In this document: in pieces, positions 42,504 to 53,200 of the stretch | Layout of the letters: the number at the start of each line of letters is the position of its first letter | How positions within the stretch are numbered: the stretch's first letter is position 1 | From: Allobosea sp. Root381 | GTDB lineage: Bacteria > Pseudomonadota > Alphaproteobacteria > Rhizobiales > Beijerinckiaceae | Length of the DNA stretch: 64,000 bases | Direction of reading: 5' to 3' | NCBI RefSeq assembly: GCF_001429395.1 | Contig: NZ_LMJT01000001.1 | Coordinates: 189,335-253,334 of the forward strand | Position numbers and translations under genes: made by a program | The notes under the pieces: generated by a model | Databases searched by the model: none | What the model was told of the DNA's origin: nothing | The model's input: only the letters and a program-made list of their open reading frames with translations

Positions 42504-43679
42504 ATGTTCCTGCGCCTGTTCACCGATCTCCGCGCCGCCAAGGTGCCCGTCACGCTGCGGGAATATCTGGCGCTGCTCGAAGGCGTGGATGCCGACCTGG
42601 CCGAGCACCGGGTCGATGAATTCTACTATCTCGCCCGCACCTGCCTGGTGAAGGACGAGCGCCATCTCGATCGCTTCGACCAGGTCTTCGCCCAGGTCTT
42701 CAAGGGCATGGAGACGCTCGGCCAGGCCATCGAGGAAGCCGCCATTCCCGAAGAGTGGCTGCGCAAGCTCGCCGAGAAGTTCCTCACCGACGCGGAAAAA
42801 GCCCAGATCGAGGCGCTGGGCTGGGACAAGCTGTTCGAAACCCTGAAGCAGCGTCTCGACGAGCAGAAGGGGCGCCGCCAGGGTGGCTCCAAATGGATCG
42901 GAACCGCCGGCACCTCGCCTTACGGCGCCTATGGCTACAATCCCGAGGGCGTCCGCATCGGGCAGGACGGAAACCGTAATTTCCGGGCGGTGAAGGTCTG
43001 GGACAAGCGCGAGTTCAAGGATTTCGACGACAGCCGCGAGCTCGGCGTGCGCAACCTGCGCGTCGCCCTGCGCCGCCTGCGCCGTTTCGCCCGTACGGGC
43101 ATCGCGGAAGAGCTCGATCTCGACGGCACGATCAGCGAGACGGCCAAGCACGGCTATCTCGACGTCCAGCTGCGGCCCGAGCGGCACAATGCGGTCAAGG
43201 TGCTGCTCTTCCTCGATGTCGGCGGCTCGATGGACTGGCATGTCGAGCTGGCGGAGGAGCTGTTCTCGGCGGCGCGGGCCGAGTTCAAGCATTTCGAGCA
43301 TTTCTACTTCCACAACTGCCCCTATGAGCGGGTCTGGCGCGAGAACCGGCGCCGCCACGACCAGGCGATCCCAACCTGGGACGTGCTGCGCACCTACCCG
43401 CCCGATTATCGCGTCGTCTTCGTCGGCGACGCCTCGATGAGCCCCTACGAGATCGCGATGCCGGGTGGCTCGGTCGAGCACTGGAACGAGGAGGCCGGCG
43501 CCGTCTGGATGGAGCGGCTGACCGCGAAATTCCCGAAATCCGTCTGGCTCAACCCCGTGCAGCAGCATCTGTGGAGCTACACTCAGTCGATCCGCCAGAT
43601 AGGCGGGCTGATGGGCGGCCGGATGTTCCCGCTGACACTCGACGGGCTCGACGGCGCGATGAAGGCGCTGGTGCGCTGA
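42504..43679 (+). CDS. VWA-domain protein, CoxE/COG3825-like
   Basis: A 391-residue cytosolic protein of the CoxE-like VWA group. The N-terminus (MFLRLFTDLRAAKVPVTLRE) and the LARTCLVKDERHLDRFDQVF segment are family-typical; a GTSPYGAYGYNPEGVRIGQD stretch precedes the VWA domain. The MIDAS-like motif is FLDVGGSMDWHVE, that is DxGxS, as usual in this group rather than the DxSxS of integrins. VFVGDASMSPYE holds a later metal-site segment. Such proteins normally pair with a MoxR AAA+ ATPase in adjacent genes; none is in the window here. The role, perhaps chaperone-like metal or cofactor insertion, is unproven. Confidence 0.85.
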   Translation: MFLRLFTDLRAAKVPVTLREYLALLEGVDADLAEHRVDEFYYLARTCLVKDERHLDRFDQVFAQVFKGMETLGQAIEEAAIPEEWLRKLAEKFLTDAEKAQIEALGWDKLFETLKQRLDEQKGRRQGGSKWIGTAGTSPYGAYGYNPEGVRIGQDGNRNFRAVKVWDKREFKDFDDSRELGVRNLRVALRRLRRFARTGIAEELDLDGTISETAKHGYLDVQLRPERHNAVKVLLFLDVGGSMDWHVELAEELFSAARAEFKHFEHFYFHNCPYERVWRENRRRHDQAIPTWDVLRTYPPDYRVVFVGDASMSPYEIAMPGGSVEHWNEEAGAVWMERLTAKFPKSVWLNPVQQHLWSYTQSIRQIGGLMGGRMFPLTLDGLDGAMKALVR

Positions 43680-43699
43680 CAAGCGCAGCGCGAGCGGCT

Positions 43700-44317
43700 A
43701 TGGCTCGCTCCATGCAGCACTCACTCTCCAACGACGACGTCCCTGCCCCGTCCTGGCGCCAGCGCCCGCGGCCGGTCGGTTTCGAGCTGAGCTACAGGCT
43801 CGAGGGCGACACCCTCGTGATCGACTCGACGCGCAAGGTCGAGCGCATCCGACTCGAGGCCGTCGAGCAGATCCGCTTCATCCACGCGCCGAGCAATGTC
43901 AGCTCGAAGGGCTTCAGGACGCAGCTGCGGCTCAGCGACGGCAGGAGTTTCTCCTTCGGCAACCTGTCCTGGCGCTCGTTGACCGACATGGAAAGGAACG
44001 ATCGCGGCTACCACGCCTTCGTCTCGGCGCTCGCCGCGGCGATCGCGAGGGCCAATCCGCGCGCGCGCTTCATCGCCGGCAAGCCGAAGAGCATCTGGTT
44101 CGCACTGGTTACGGTCAGCGGCCTGGCGCTGCTGATGCTGGCCTATTTCATCCTGCGCGCACTGCTGCAGGGCGCGCATTCCAGCGCCCTGCTGGGCCTT
44201 CTGCTGGGCGCCTTTTCGCTGTGGCAGGTCAAGCCGATGGTGGTGCTCAACCGGCCGCGCGAACTGGCGAGCGGCGAGGTCCCGGACGCTCTGGTGCCGG
44301 GGCGCCTCACCGCCTGA
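43700..44317 (+). CDS. Membrane protein of unknown function with two C-terminal TM segments
   Basis: A 205-residue protein I do not recognise. Residues ~1-125 are soluble and beta-rich in appearance (GFELSYRLEGDTLVIDSTRK, VEQIRFIHAPSNVSSKGFRT, GRSFSFGNLSWRSL), resembling a PH-like or bPH cytoplasmic domain. Two hydrophobic segments follow at about residues 131-155 and 161-183, and the short tail is again polar. ATG 43700 is used; ATG 43712 is equally possible. An in-frame extension further upstream would overlap the VWA gene. The gene is co-directional with the VWA gene, 20 bp downstream. Confidence 0.65.
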   Translation: MARSMQHSLSNDDVPAPSWRQRPRPVGFELSYRLEGDTLVIDSTRKVERIRLEAVEQIRFIHAPSNVSSKGFRTQLRLSDGRSFSFGNLSWRSLTDMERNDRGYHAFVSALAAAIARANPRARFIAGKPKSIWFALVTVSGLALLMLAYFILRALLQGAHSSALLGLLLGAFSLWQVKPMVVLNRPRELASGEVPDALVPGRLTA

Positions 44318-44323
44318 CCACGC

Positions 44324-44746
44324 TCAGCGCACGACGAGCACCGAGCATTTGGCGCGGCGGACGATCGCCGAGGCGTTCGAGCCGATGACATAGGCGAGCA
44401 TGCCGGGCTCGTGCGAGCCGATGACGATCAGGTCGGCGCCGCTGGCATCGGCCTCGGCCAGCACCTCTCCATGCACGGAGCCGATCAGGACCTTCGCCGA
44501 AACCTGCTCCGAGGGCAGGTCGATCTTGGCCGCGATGGCGGCGAGCTTGGCCTCGGCATCCTGCTGCTGCTCGGCGTCGAAATCGGCCGGCACGAATTCC
44601 ATATAGGTGATCGGCACGAGCGAGCGGACATAGGCCAGCCTCACCGTACCGCCCGAGGTCTTGGCGAAGGATACCGCCGCCGAGATCGCGGCGACCGCCA
44701 TCTCCGACTCGGCGATATCGACGGGCACGAGAATCGACTTGTACAT
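44324..44746 (-). CDS. Universal stress protein (UspA family)
   Basis: A 140-residue cytosolic Usp-domain protein. The N-terminus MYKSILVPVDIAESEMA and the C-terminal ATP-binding pattern LIVIGSHEPGMLAYVIGSNA (G-x2-G-x9-G-(S/N)) are typical, ending in CSVLVV. It likely binds ATP and acts in stress responses. The second ATG of the ATGATG pair (44746) is preferred because GAGGAG then sits about 7 nt upstream. It converges with the membrane-protein gene. Confidence 0.9.
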   Translation of the reverse strand: MYKSILVPVDIAESEMAVAAISAAVSFAKTSGGTVRLAYVRSLVPITYMEFVPADFDAEQQQDAEAKLAAIAAKIDLPSEQVSAKVLIGSVHGEVLAEADASGADLIVIGSHEPGMLAYVIGSNASAIVRRAKCSVLVVR

Positions 44747-44977
44747 CATGAACTCCTCGCTGCGTTGCGTCTGGCAGCTTAGGGGCTCCCCGCGCCGGCG
44801 CAATGATCCAGCGCAAACGGCCTCTCCCGCGAGCATGGCCACCCGCGGGTCAGCGCGTGGTCGCCACCGCCGAACGCAGCTATCCAGCCCCGTGCCGCTG
44901 CACTAAGAAGAGCGTCGCACGCCGATTGCCGTGCGACGCCGCGGCCTGCCGGGCCGCGCTTCCTGCAGGGTGCTCCG

Positions 44978-46216
44978 ATGAGCGACATCGCCCCCGCCCC
45001 GCGCGGTTCCGCTGCGCTGCTGCGATCGCCCGCCACCTTCCTGATGGCGCTCGCCTTCATCAACTGGCTCGGCTATGCCAGCTGGAGCGCGCTGCTGAAC
45101 AACTTCGCCAAGGAGGCGGGCGGCTTCACCGGCGCCGATATCGGCCTGCTGCAGTCGGTGCGGGAGATTCCGGGCTTCCTGGCCTTCACCGCCATCATCC
45201 TGTTCTGGTTCATGCGCGAGCAGGTGCTGGCCTATCTCAGCCTGGTGACGCTCGGCATCGGCGTCGCCATCACCGGCTTCTACCCGACGCTCGGCGGCCT
45301 CCTGCTGACGACGACGATCATGTCGCTCGGCTTCCACTATTACGAGACGGCCCAGCAATCGCTGCAGCTCCAGCTCCTGCCGAAGGCGGAGGCGCCGCGG
45401 CTGCTCGGCAGGATTGCCGGCGCCTCAGCCACGGCGCAGCTGCTCGCCTTCGGCGCCATCGCCGTGATCTGGCGCGTCTTCCAGCCGGGCTATGAGATCG
45501 TCTTTCTGGCATCCGGCTGCCTCGTGGTCGCGCTGTCGGTGCTGGCCTGGCTGGCATTCCCGCGCTTCCAGGGCGCGGTTCCGCAGAACAAGGGCTTCGT
45601 CCTGCGCAAGCGCTACTGGCTGTATTACGCGCTGACCTTCATGTCGGGCGCGCGCCGGCAAATCTTCATGGCCTTCGGCGGCTTCCTCCTGGTCGAGCGC
45701 TTCGGCTACGACGTCTCGGCCACCGCCATGCTGCTGCTCGCGACCTATGGCATCAACACCTTCATGGGGCCGATGCTGGGTCATCTCGTCGGCAAGATCG
45801 GCGAGCGCGCGACGATCCAGATCGAGAACGTCTCGCTGATTCTGGTCTTCGTCGGCTACGCGCTGGCGAGCCACGGACATTTCGCCGGCTGGGGCGTCTA
45901 TGTCGCCGGCGCGCTGTTCATCGTCGACGGCGTCTTCTTCACGCTGACGCTGGCGCAGCGCACCTATTTCCAGAAGATCGCCGATCCGGCCGACATCGCG
46001 CCGACCTCGGCGGTGGCCTTCACGATCAACCACATCGCCGCCGTGTTCCTGCCGGTGACCTTCGGCCTGATCTGGCTGCGTGACCCGGCGATCGTCTTCT
46101 ATATCGGCTCTGGCGTGGCGACGGTTTCGCTCGCGCTGGCCTTCCTCGTGCCGCGCCACCCGGTACCGGGCGGCGAGACGGTGCTGAAGCCGGCAGTGCC
46201 GGCCGCGGCGGAATAA
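44978..46216 (+). CDS. Major facilitator superfamily transporter
   Basis: A 412-residue inner-membrane protein with about 12 hydrophobic segments in two six-helix halves, separated by a basic loop near NKGFVLRKRYWLYYAL. The first half starts with FLMALAFINWLGYASWSALL. A charged segment in helix 4-5 (FHYYETAQQSLQLQLLPK) and the QRTYFQKIADPADIAPTSAV region are notable. I cannot assign a substrate. It stands alone between a universal stress gene and a ferredoxin gene. Confidence 0.85.
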   Translation: MSDIAPAPRGSAALLRSPATFLMALAFINWLGYASWSALLNNFAKEAGGFTGADIGLLQSVREIPGFLAFTAIILFWFMREQVLAYLSLVTLGIGVAITGFYPTLGGLLLTTTIMSLGFHYYETAQQSLQLQLLPKAEAPRLLGRIAGASATAQLLAFGAIAVIWRVFQPGYEIVFLASGCLVVALSVLAWLAFPRFQGAVPQNKGFVLRKRYWLYYALTFMSGARRQIFMAFGGFLLVERFGYDVSATAMLLLATYGINTFMGPMLGHLVGKIGERATIQIENVSLILVFVGYALASHGHFAGWGVYVAGALFIVDGVFFTLTLAQRTYFQKIADPADIAPTSAVAFTINHIAAVFLPVTFGLIWLRDPAIVFYIGSGVATVSLALAFLVPRHPVPGGETVLKPAVPAAAE

Positions 46217-46227
46217 GGGCCGGATGT

Positions 46228-46548
46228 TCAGCCCTGCCGGGCCGGCGTCCTCACGACGAGGCCGTCGAGGTCGTCGCGCAGCTTGATCTGGCAGGAAAGC
46301 CGCGAGGTCGGGCGGACTTCGAAGGCGAAGTCGAGCATGTCCTCCTCCATCGGCTCAGGCGCGCCGGTCTTCTCGGCCCAGGCCTCGTCGACATAGACAT
46401 GGCAGGTTGCGCAGGCGCAGGCGCCGCCGCATTCGGCCTCGATGCCCGGCACGCCGTTGCGGATCGCGACTTCCATCACCGTGGACCCGGTTTCGCCTTC
46501 GACGGTCCGGCTCTCTTCCCGAGCGTCGATGAAGGTGATCTTCGGCAT
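46228..46548 (-). CDS. [2Fe-2S] ferredoxin, adrenodoxin/putidaredoxin type
   Basis: A 106-residue ferredoxin. The four cluster cysteines are Cys40, Cys46, Cys49 ([16 protein letters not shown]-x5-C-x2-C) and Cys86 (RLSCQIKL), the vertebrate-type/ISC-type pattern. It starts MPKITFIDA at the second ATG of an ATGATG pair, with GGAG 6 nt upstream. Such proteins donate electrons to P450s, Rieske oxygenases or Fe-S assembly; no partner is nearby, and the isolated position with a general role (FdVI-like) is usual in Alphaproteobacteria. Confidence 0.92.
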   Translation of the reverse strand: MPKITFIDAREESRTVEGETGSTVMEVAIRNGVPGIEAECGGACACATCHVYVDEAWAEKTGAPEPMEEDMLDFAFEVRPTSRLSCQIKLRDDLDGLVVRTPARQG

Positions 46549-46679
46549 CATATACTCCAGGAGGACAACGCTTGCGCAGCAGGGCAAAGCGATCGCGCCT
46601 CGCCTTAGATCATTTCCAACCGGGGTGGAAAGAGCTTTGCGCCGCGCCTGCCGCAAAGCCGGGCAGCGCCTGCGCGCGA

Positions 46680-47018
46680 TCAGGCCGCACAATCGTGGCG
46701 GGCGATGACGGCGCGCGCCTCGGCCGCCGCCAGTGCGAGCGTATCCATCGCGGCCTCCGCACCGGGCTGGTCGGCAGCGGCGAGCCGTCGCTCGATCGCA
46801 TCCGCCGCCTCTGCGACCACCCAGGCGCCGACGGCCTGCGCCGCCCCCTTCAGCGTGTGGGCGGCATCCATGCGTGCCTTGACGTCCTCGGCGACATGGA
46901 TGGTGCGCAGATGCCGGATGCATTGCTCGGCGAAGAGGGTGAGAAGCTCGCGCTCAAGGGCATGGTCGCCGCCGGTCTGGCGCGAGAGATGGTCGAAATC
47001 GATGGGCGTTTGCGGCAT
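46680..47018 (-). CDS. Hpt (histidine phosphotransfer) domain protein
   Basis: A 112-residue single-domain Hpt protein. The phosphorylatable residue is His54 in [17 protein letters not shown]. It should relay phosphate between a hybrid kinase and a response regulator; no kinase or regulator is adjacent. ATG 47018 is used; the in-frame extension to 47144 reads through promoter-like sequence. It is divergent from the giant growth-pole-ring-like gene, which makes a polar or cell-cycle signalling role worth testing, but that is inference. Confidence 0.85.
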   Translation of the reverse strand: MPQTPIDFDHLSRQTGGDHALERELLTLFAEQCIRHLRTIHVAEDVKARMDAAHTLKGAAQAVGAWVVAEAADAIERRLAAADQPGAEAAMDTLALAAAEARAVIARHDCAA

Positions 47019-47282
47019 CGGCTGCTCGAAAATAACGTATGGCCAGTCGCGCTGGCGGCGGCAGGGCAAGCGTCCAGGAAGCGCCGTTATGGTGAACGAG
47101 GCGTTAACGACGTTTGTGAATCTGCGCCCTAACCGGGTTTCCAAGCCTTAGAGCCTCCACTACCCTTTCATTCGGTAAACGATGGGAGCAGTGTTTCTGC
47201 CTCGCCAGGACCAGAGGCGGTCCGTGCGGGCGCGGCGATCACGATCAGTTCCCATCCTTGTAGCGTGGCGAGGCGGCACATT

Positions 47283-50200
47283 ATGAATCGGCAAAAGAAG
47301 CTCCAGGATCCGACCGAAGCCGCCATGTCGGCGATCGAGGAGGCTCTCCGGCTCGATCAGCCGAAGTCCGACGGCGACGCTGACCAGCAGCCGGAGCCAA
47401 AGCTGCCCGCCGCGGCCGAGCACGACCTGAAGCTCGACCTGCCGCGCATCGAGCCGGCCGCGGCCCAGCCCGCAGCCATTGCCGCCGCTCAGCCTGCCGC
47501 CGCGCCGCCGCCCCGCCCCGCCATCGCCCCCGACACGAGCCGCGTCGCCAATGACGACCGGCGCGATTCCACCTCGCTCGTCCAGGCCTTCTCCGTCCGC
47601 CCCTCCGCCAAGCCCTACTGGTTCGCAGCGCTCGCCTCGCTCACCTGGCTCGGCGGCGCTGCCTTCGTGCTGCTCAACCGCTTCGGCTCGCTCGATGCTG
47701 GCCTGCCCGAGCGCTTCGCCGCCTTCGGCGTCGGCGAATGGACGCTGCTGGCGCTCGCCATCGGCGCGCCCGTCGTCTTCTTCTTCGTACTGGCCGCGCT
47801 CTATCGCCGGACGCAGGAGATGCGCCTCGTCTCGCGCGCCATGACCGAGGTCGCCCTTCGGCTGGCCGAGCCCGAGGTGGTCGGCGCCGATTCCGTGCTG
47901 TCGCTGAGCCAGACCATCCGCCGCGAGGTCGCCGCCATGGGCGACGGCATCGAGCGCGCCGTGGCGCGTGCCGGCGAGCTGGAAACGATCGTGCGCGGCG
48001 AGATCGCGACGCTCGAGCGCGCCTATGCCGACAACGAGATCCGGCTGCGCTCGCTGATCGACGAGCTCGTGACCCAGCGCGAGGCCGTGGTCGGCAATGC
48101 CGAGCGCGTGAAATTCGCCATCAGCGGCGCCCATGAAGGCCTGTCCAAGGACCTCGACCACGCCAGCCGCGCCATCGCGGAGGCCGTCGCCCAGGCTGGC
48201 GACCGCGTCACCGGCTCGCTCGGCGAGAAGGGCGACCAGATCACCCAGGCCCTCGGACGCGCCGGCGAGCGCATGATCGACGAGATCAGCGGCCGCGGCG
48301 GCGAGCTGGTCGAGCGGCTCCAGGTCACCTCCGGCGAGGTCAGCGAGCGGCTTTCCGGCGCGAGCGACAACCTCTCCACCCTGCTCGACGGCCGCGCTCG
48401 CGAGATCACCGCCTCGCTCGAGCGCACCGGCGCGGTGCTGACGGAGGGCTTCGCCAGCGGCGCCCGCGACGTCTCGCGCGCCATCACCGAGACCGGCGCG
48501 CATGTGGTCAGCACGCTGGAATCGCGCGTCGAGGGCGTCAACGAGACCCTGCGCCTGACCGGCGATTCGCTGGCCCAGGACATCTCCGCGCGCGGCACCG
48601 AGGCCGCCGAGCGCTTCGAGGCCAGCAGCCGCAACATGGTGGCGCTGATCGAGAACCAGAGCGAAGCTCTTGGCGTGCGCCTGGCCGAGACCGGCGAGAA
48701 CCTGCGCAGCTCGCTCGCCGAGGAAGGCGAGAGCGTCACGACCCGCCTCGCCGAAGTCGGCCGCGGCGTCAACGGCCTGCTCACGCGCCAGAACGAAGCG
48801 ATCGCCACCCGCCTGCGCGAGGTCGGCGAGAGCGTCAACACGCTGATCGGCACCCAGGGCGAGACGCTGGTCTCGCGCCTCAACGATACCGCGCGCACCG
48901 TCGACGACGTGCTGCGCGAGCGCAGCGACGCCATCATCCTGCGTGTCGGCGAGGCCGGCCAGTCGCTCGGCGAGACCGTCGGCCGTCACGGCGACGCACT
49001 GGCGACGAAGGTCGCCGGCGTCACCGAAAACCTTGAATCCGTGCTCGGCGAGCGCGGCGACAGCCTGGTGACGCGCCTGGCGGAAACGGGCGAGACCGTC
49101 CAGTCGATGCTCGGCCAGCAGGCCGACAGCCTGGTTTCGCGCGTATCCGGCACGGGCTCCGAGGTCGCAAGGCTGCTCGCCGACCAGAGCGAGACGCTGG
49201 TCTCGCGCGTTTCCGGAACCGGGTCGGAAGTCGTCAAGCTTCTGGAAGGCCAAAGCGACACGCTCGTTCTGCGCGTCACCGGCACGGCGGCCGAGGCGGC
49301 CAAGCTGCTGGAAGGCCAGAGCGAAACCCTGGTCGCGCGCGTTTCCGGCTCCGCTGCCGACGTCGCGAGGCTGCTGGAAGATCAGACCGAGACCCTGGTC
49401 TCGCGCGTTTCCGGGTCTGCTGCCGAGGCCGCCAGACTGCTGGAAGGCCAGAGCGAAACCCTCGTCGCACGCGTCTCCGGCACTGCGACCAGCGTCGTCA
49501 AGCTCCTCGACGACCAGAGCGAGATGCTCGTCACGCGCGTCTCCGGGACCGGCGCCGACATGGTCCGGCTGCTGTCGGGGCAGAGCGAGGCCCTCGTCTC
49601 GCGCGTCTCCGGCGCGGGCGCCGACGTCGCCAAGGTGCTCGGCGACCAGAGCGAGCTGTTCGTCCGCAGGCTCGGCGAGGCCGGCGATCAGGTCCAGGTC
49701 CTGATCGGCAGCCAGAGCGAAGCTCTCACGGCGAGCCTGTCCGAGACCGGTGCCCGGGTCGTGGGGCTGCTCGACGAGCAGTCCGCAGCCATGACCGTGA
49801 AGCTGTCGCAGGTCGGCTTCGAGGTTAAGGATCTGCTCGGCAGCGAGAGCCAGGCGCTCGCCAGCCGCGTCGCCGATGTCGGCCGTTCGGTCCACAGCGT
49901 GCTGGCGGAACGCAGCAACGCGTTGATCAGCCGGCTGGCCGAGACCGGCGAAGGGCTGGACCAGCGGCTCGACGAGCGCGGCGCCGCCCTTACGGCCCGC
50001 TTCAAGGATGCCACAGAAACCGCGCAGGCCGCGCTGGAGCAGCAGCAGAGCGGCTTCCTGCTGCGCCTGAGCGAGACCGGCGAGCAGGTCGGCACGCTGC
50101 TCGGCGACCAGCGCGAGGCCATGCTGCGCGATCTCGTCAGCGCCGGCCGCGAGGTCCATACGCTGCTCGGCGAGCAGAGCGAGGATCTGGCCCGCCGCAT

Positions 50201-53200
50201 GGGCGACGCCACCCGCGCCCTGACCGAGACCATCAATGTCGACGGCCGCGACATCGCCGACCGGGTCACGGAAGCGACGCAGGGCCTGCGCGCGACCTTC
50301 ACCGTCCACGCCGAGGAAGCACGCACCCTCCTGGCCGGCACCGGCAAGGAAATCGTCCTGGCGCTGACCCAGCAGGGCGGCCGCGTGAACGAGGCGCTGT
50401 CGGCGAACGCCGAGTCGATGCTCCGCTCGGTCGAGGGCCGCGCCCAGGCGCTGACGGAGGCGCTCTCCATCCGCCACGACGCGCTGAACCGGCTCTTCGA
50501 CGAGCAGGGCCGCTCGATCGAGGTCGCGCTCGGCGACCGTCTCAACGCCTTCGCGCAGCTGTTCGACAACCAGGGCCGCTCGATCGAGATCTCTCTGGGC
50601 GACCGCCTCAGCGCCTTTGCGCAGCTGTTCGACAATCAGGGCCAGCATGTCGAGAACGTGCTCGGCTCGCGCCTGGCGTCCTTCGAGGACGTCATCGTCC
50701 ACAAGGGCGGCGACCTCGCAGGCAAGCTCTCCGAGGACGCCCAGGCGCTCACCGTCGCGGTGACGAACGCCATCTCCAGCGTCGACAAGCTGATCGGCGA
50801 GGACGGCATGGCGCTGGCCGATCGGGTCGGGAACCGCGCAACGGACGCGGCCGCCATCCTGGCCGAGCGCACGCGCGAAGCCACCGACGCGATGGAAAGC
50901 CAGATCAAGCTGTTCGAGGAGCGCTCGGGCGCCAAGAGCGCCGAGATCGCAACGTCGCTCGATGGGCTGATCGCGCGGATCGACGGCAATCTCGGCTCGC
51001 GCGCCACGGCCCTGAACGAGGCCCTGGTCGAGCGCACGGTCGACATCGCCCGCGTCCTGGCGGAGGGCGGCCGAGAGGTCACTCGCGCGCTGGCGGCCAA
51101 GGCCGACGAGATCGGCGAGGTCGTGACCTCGAAGAGCGAGTCGCTTACCCGCACCCTCAGCGACAAGGCGGACACCATCAACGCCACGCTGGGCGGCCGC
51201 GCGCTCCAGATCGCCGACACGCTCGACCGCAGCGTCGCGCGCTTCGAGGAGCGGGTCGTCAACCGACTCGACACCGTCTCCGGCACGCTCGACACGCGAG
51301 GCCAGGAGATCGCCGACACGCTGCAGGGCAAGTCGGATGCGATCGCGGCATCGCTCGGCGAGCGCGCCGAGGAACTGCGCATCCTGTTCGACGACAAGGG
51401 CGTCGGCATGGTTGCGGCGCTCGGCGCACGCGGCGACGCGATCGCCGCCGCGCTCGCGGCCCGGACGGACGCGCTGCACCTGCTCTTCGAGGACAAGGGC
51501 AACGGCATGGTCGCGGCCCTCGGGGCCCGCGGTGATGCGATCGCCGCCGCGCTGGGCGACCAGACGGACGCGCTGCGCATGCTCTTCGAGGACCAGGGCA
51601 ACGGCATGGTTGCGGCGCTGGGGGCCCGAGGCGATGCGCTCGCCGCCACGCTTGGCGACCGGACGGAAGCGCTGCGCATGCTCTTCGAGGACAAGGGCAA
51701 CGGCATGGTCGCGGCGCTCGGCCAGCATGGCGAGGCGCTCGCCGGCGAGGTCGCCACGGTCGGCAACTCGGTCATCAAGGCGATCGAAAGCCGCGGCGTC
51801 TCGATGATCGACGGGCTGCGCGCCCGCGGCGTCGAGATCACCACGGCGCTCGACGCGTCCTCGAACAGCCTGCGCGAGACGCTGGAGAGCGGGTCGCGGC
51901 AGTCGGTCGAGGCGCTGGTCAGCACCAATGAGCAGCTCCGCGACGAGCTCAGCGGCATGCTCGGCCGCCTGGGCGAGGCCAACAAGCTCATGCAGCAGAT
52001 CGTCAACGGTGCGAACAAGAACCTCGCCGCCGTCGAGGGCGGGCTCTCGGCCCGGGTCGGCGACCTGCAGAGTGTGGTCGCAACCGTGATGGACGAGACC
52101 GGCAAGGCCTCGGAGCAGATCGCGGTGCAGGTCGCGGAGCTGAAGGCCTTCTCCGAGGGCACGCTGCGCGAGACCACCACGCTCGTCGCCCAGCTGGACG
52201 ACAAGGGCGCTTCGCTCAGCGATGTGACCCAGACCAGCACCGCGGCCCTGCACGCCGTCGCGACCCGCCTGGAGCAGGTCGAGGCGCGGGTCGGCAAGGC
52301 CCTCGCCGAGCGCAAGGACTCGCTCGAGGAACTGCATGGCCTGATCGCGCACCGGACCGACGACGTCGAATCGATCACCCGCTCCTTCGCGGCGCTGATG
52401 GACGAGTCGCTGAGCACGGCCGAAGCGCGGGCCCGCCAGATCAGCGGCGTGCTGAGCGAGACCACCGAAGCCGCGACCGGCGCGATCACGCAGCAGTTCG
52501 AGACGATCCGCACGACGACCAATAAGGAGCGCGATCGTACGGCCCAGGCCCTGCGCCAGGCCTATGAGCAGGTCTCCAGCGAGGTCGGCAGCGAACTGGC
52601 CAAGGTCACCGAGCGCTTCCAGGGCGCGGCACAGGACATGCGCGGCGTCGCCGCCGAGATCCAGCGCGAGCTGGAGCAGACGCGGGCTGAACTGACTCGC
52701 GGCGTGCTCGACCTGCCGCGCGAAACGCAGGAATCGACCTCGGCCATGCGCCGCGTCGTAGCGGAGCAGATCAAGGCGCTGAACGAGCTGACCGAGATCG
52801 TCACCCGCTCGGGCCGCCGCAGCGACGTCGCCCTGCCGGTCGATACCGGGCAGGCCAGGCGCTCGGCTCCGGCCGCCCTGCCCCAGCCCGCCCCAGTCCA
52901 GGCGCCGGTCGTGCAGACCCGGGCCCAGGCGGCAGAGCCGCTGCTGCGGCCCTCGATCGACGCGACGCCGGAGCCCGCGACCTCGGCTGCAACCCGCGCC
53001 GAGGCGCGCCCTGCCCCGGCACCGCGCCCGGCTCCCGCCGCGGCCGCGCCCGTGCAGGAGGCGCCCCGCCGCCAGCAGGCGCCGGAGCCGCAGCAGCCTG
53101 CCAAGACGGGCTGGCTTTCGGATCTCCTGAACCGCGCCTCGCGCGAGGAGAAGCTTCCGGAAGCATCGAAGCCGACGGCGCATTCGATCGAGCGGCTCGA

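Noticed and set aside
46549-46679. Possible small gene between ferredoxin and Hpt
   Set aside because: 131 bp without a credible start, ribosome binding site or conserved product.
49119-51725. Regular direct repeats that could be taken for a CRISPR array
   Set aside because: They are in-frame coding units of 66 and 99 bp inside a large gene, with no spacers and no cas genes.
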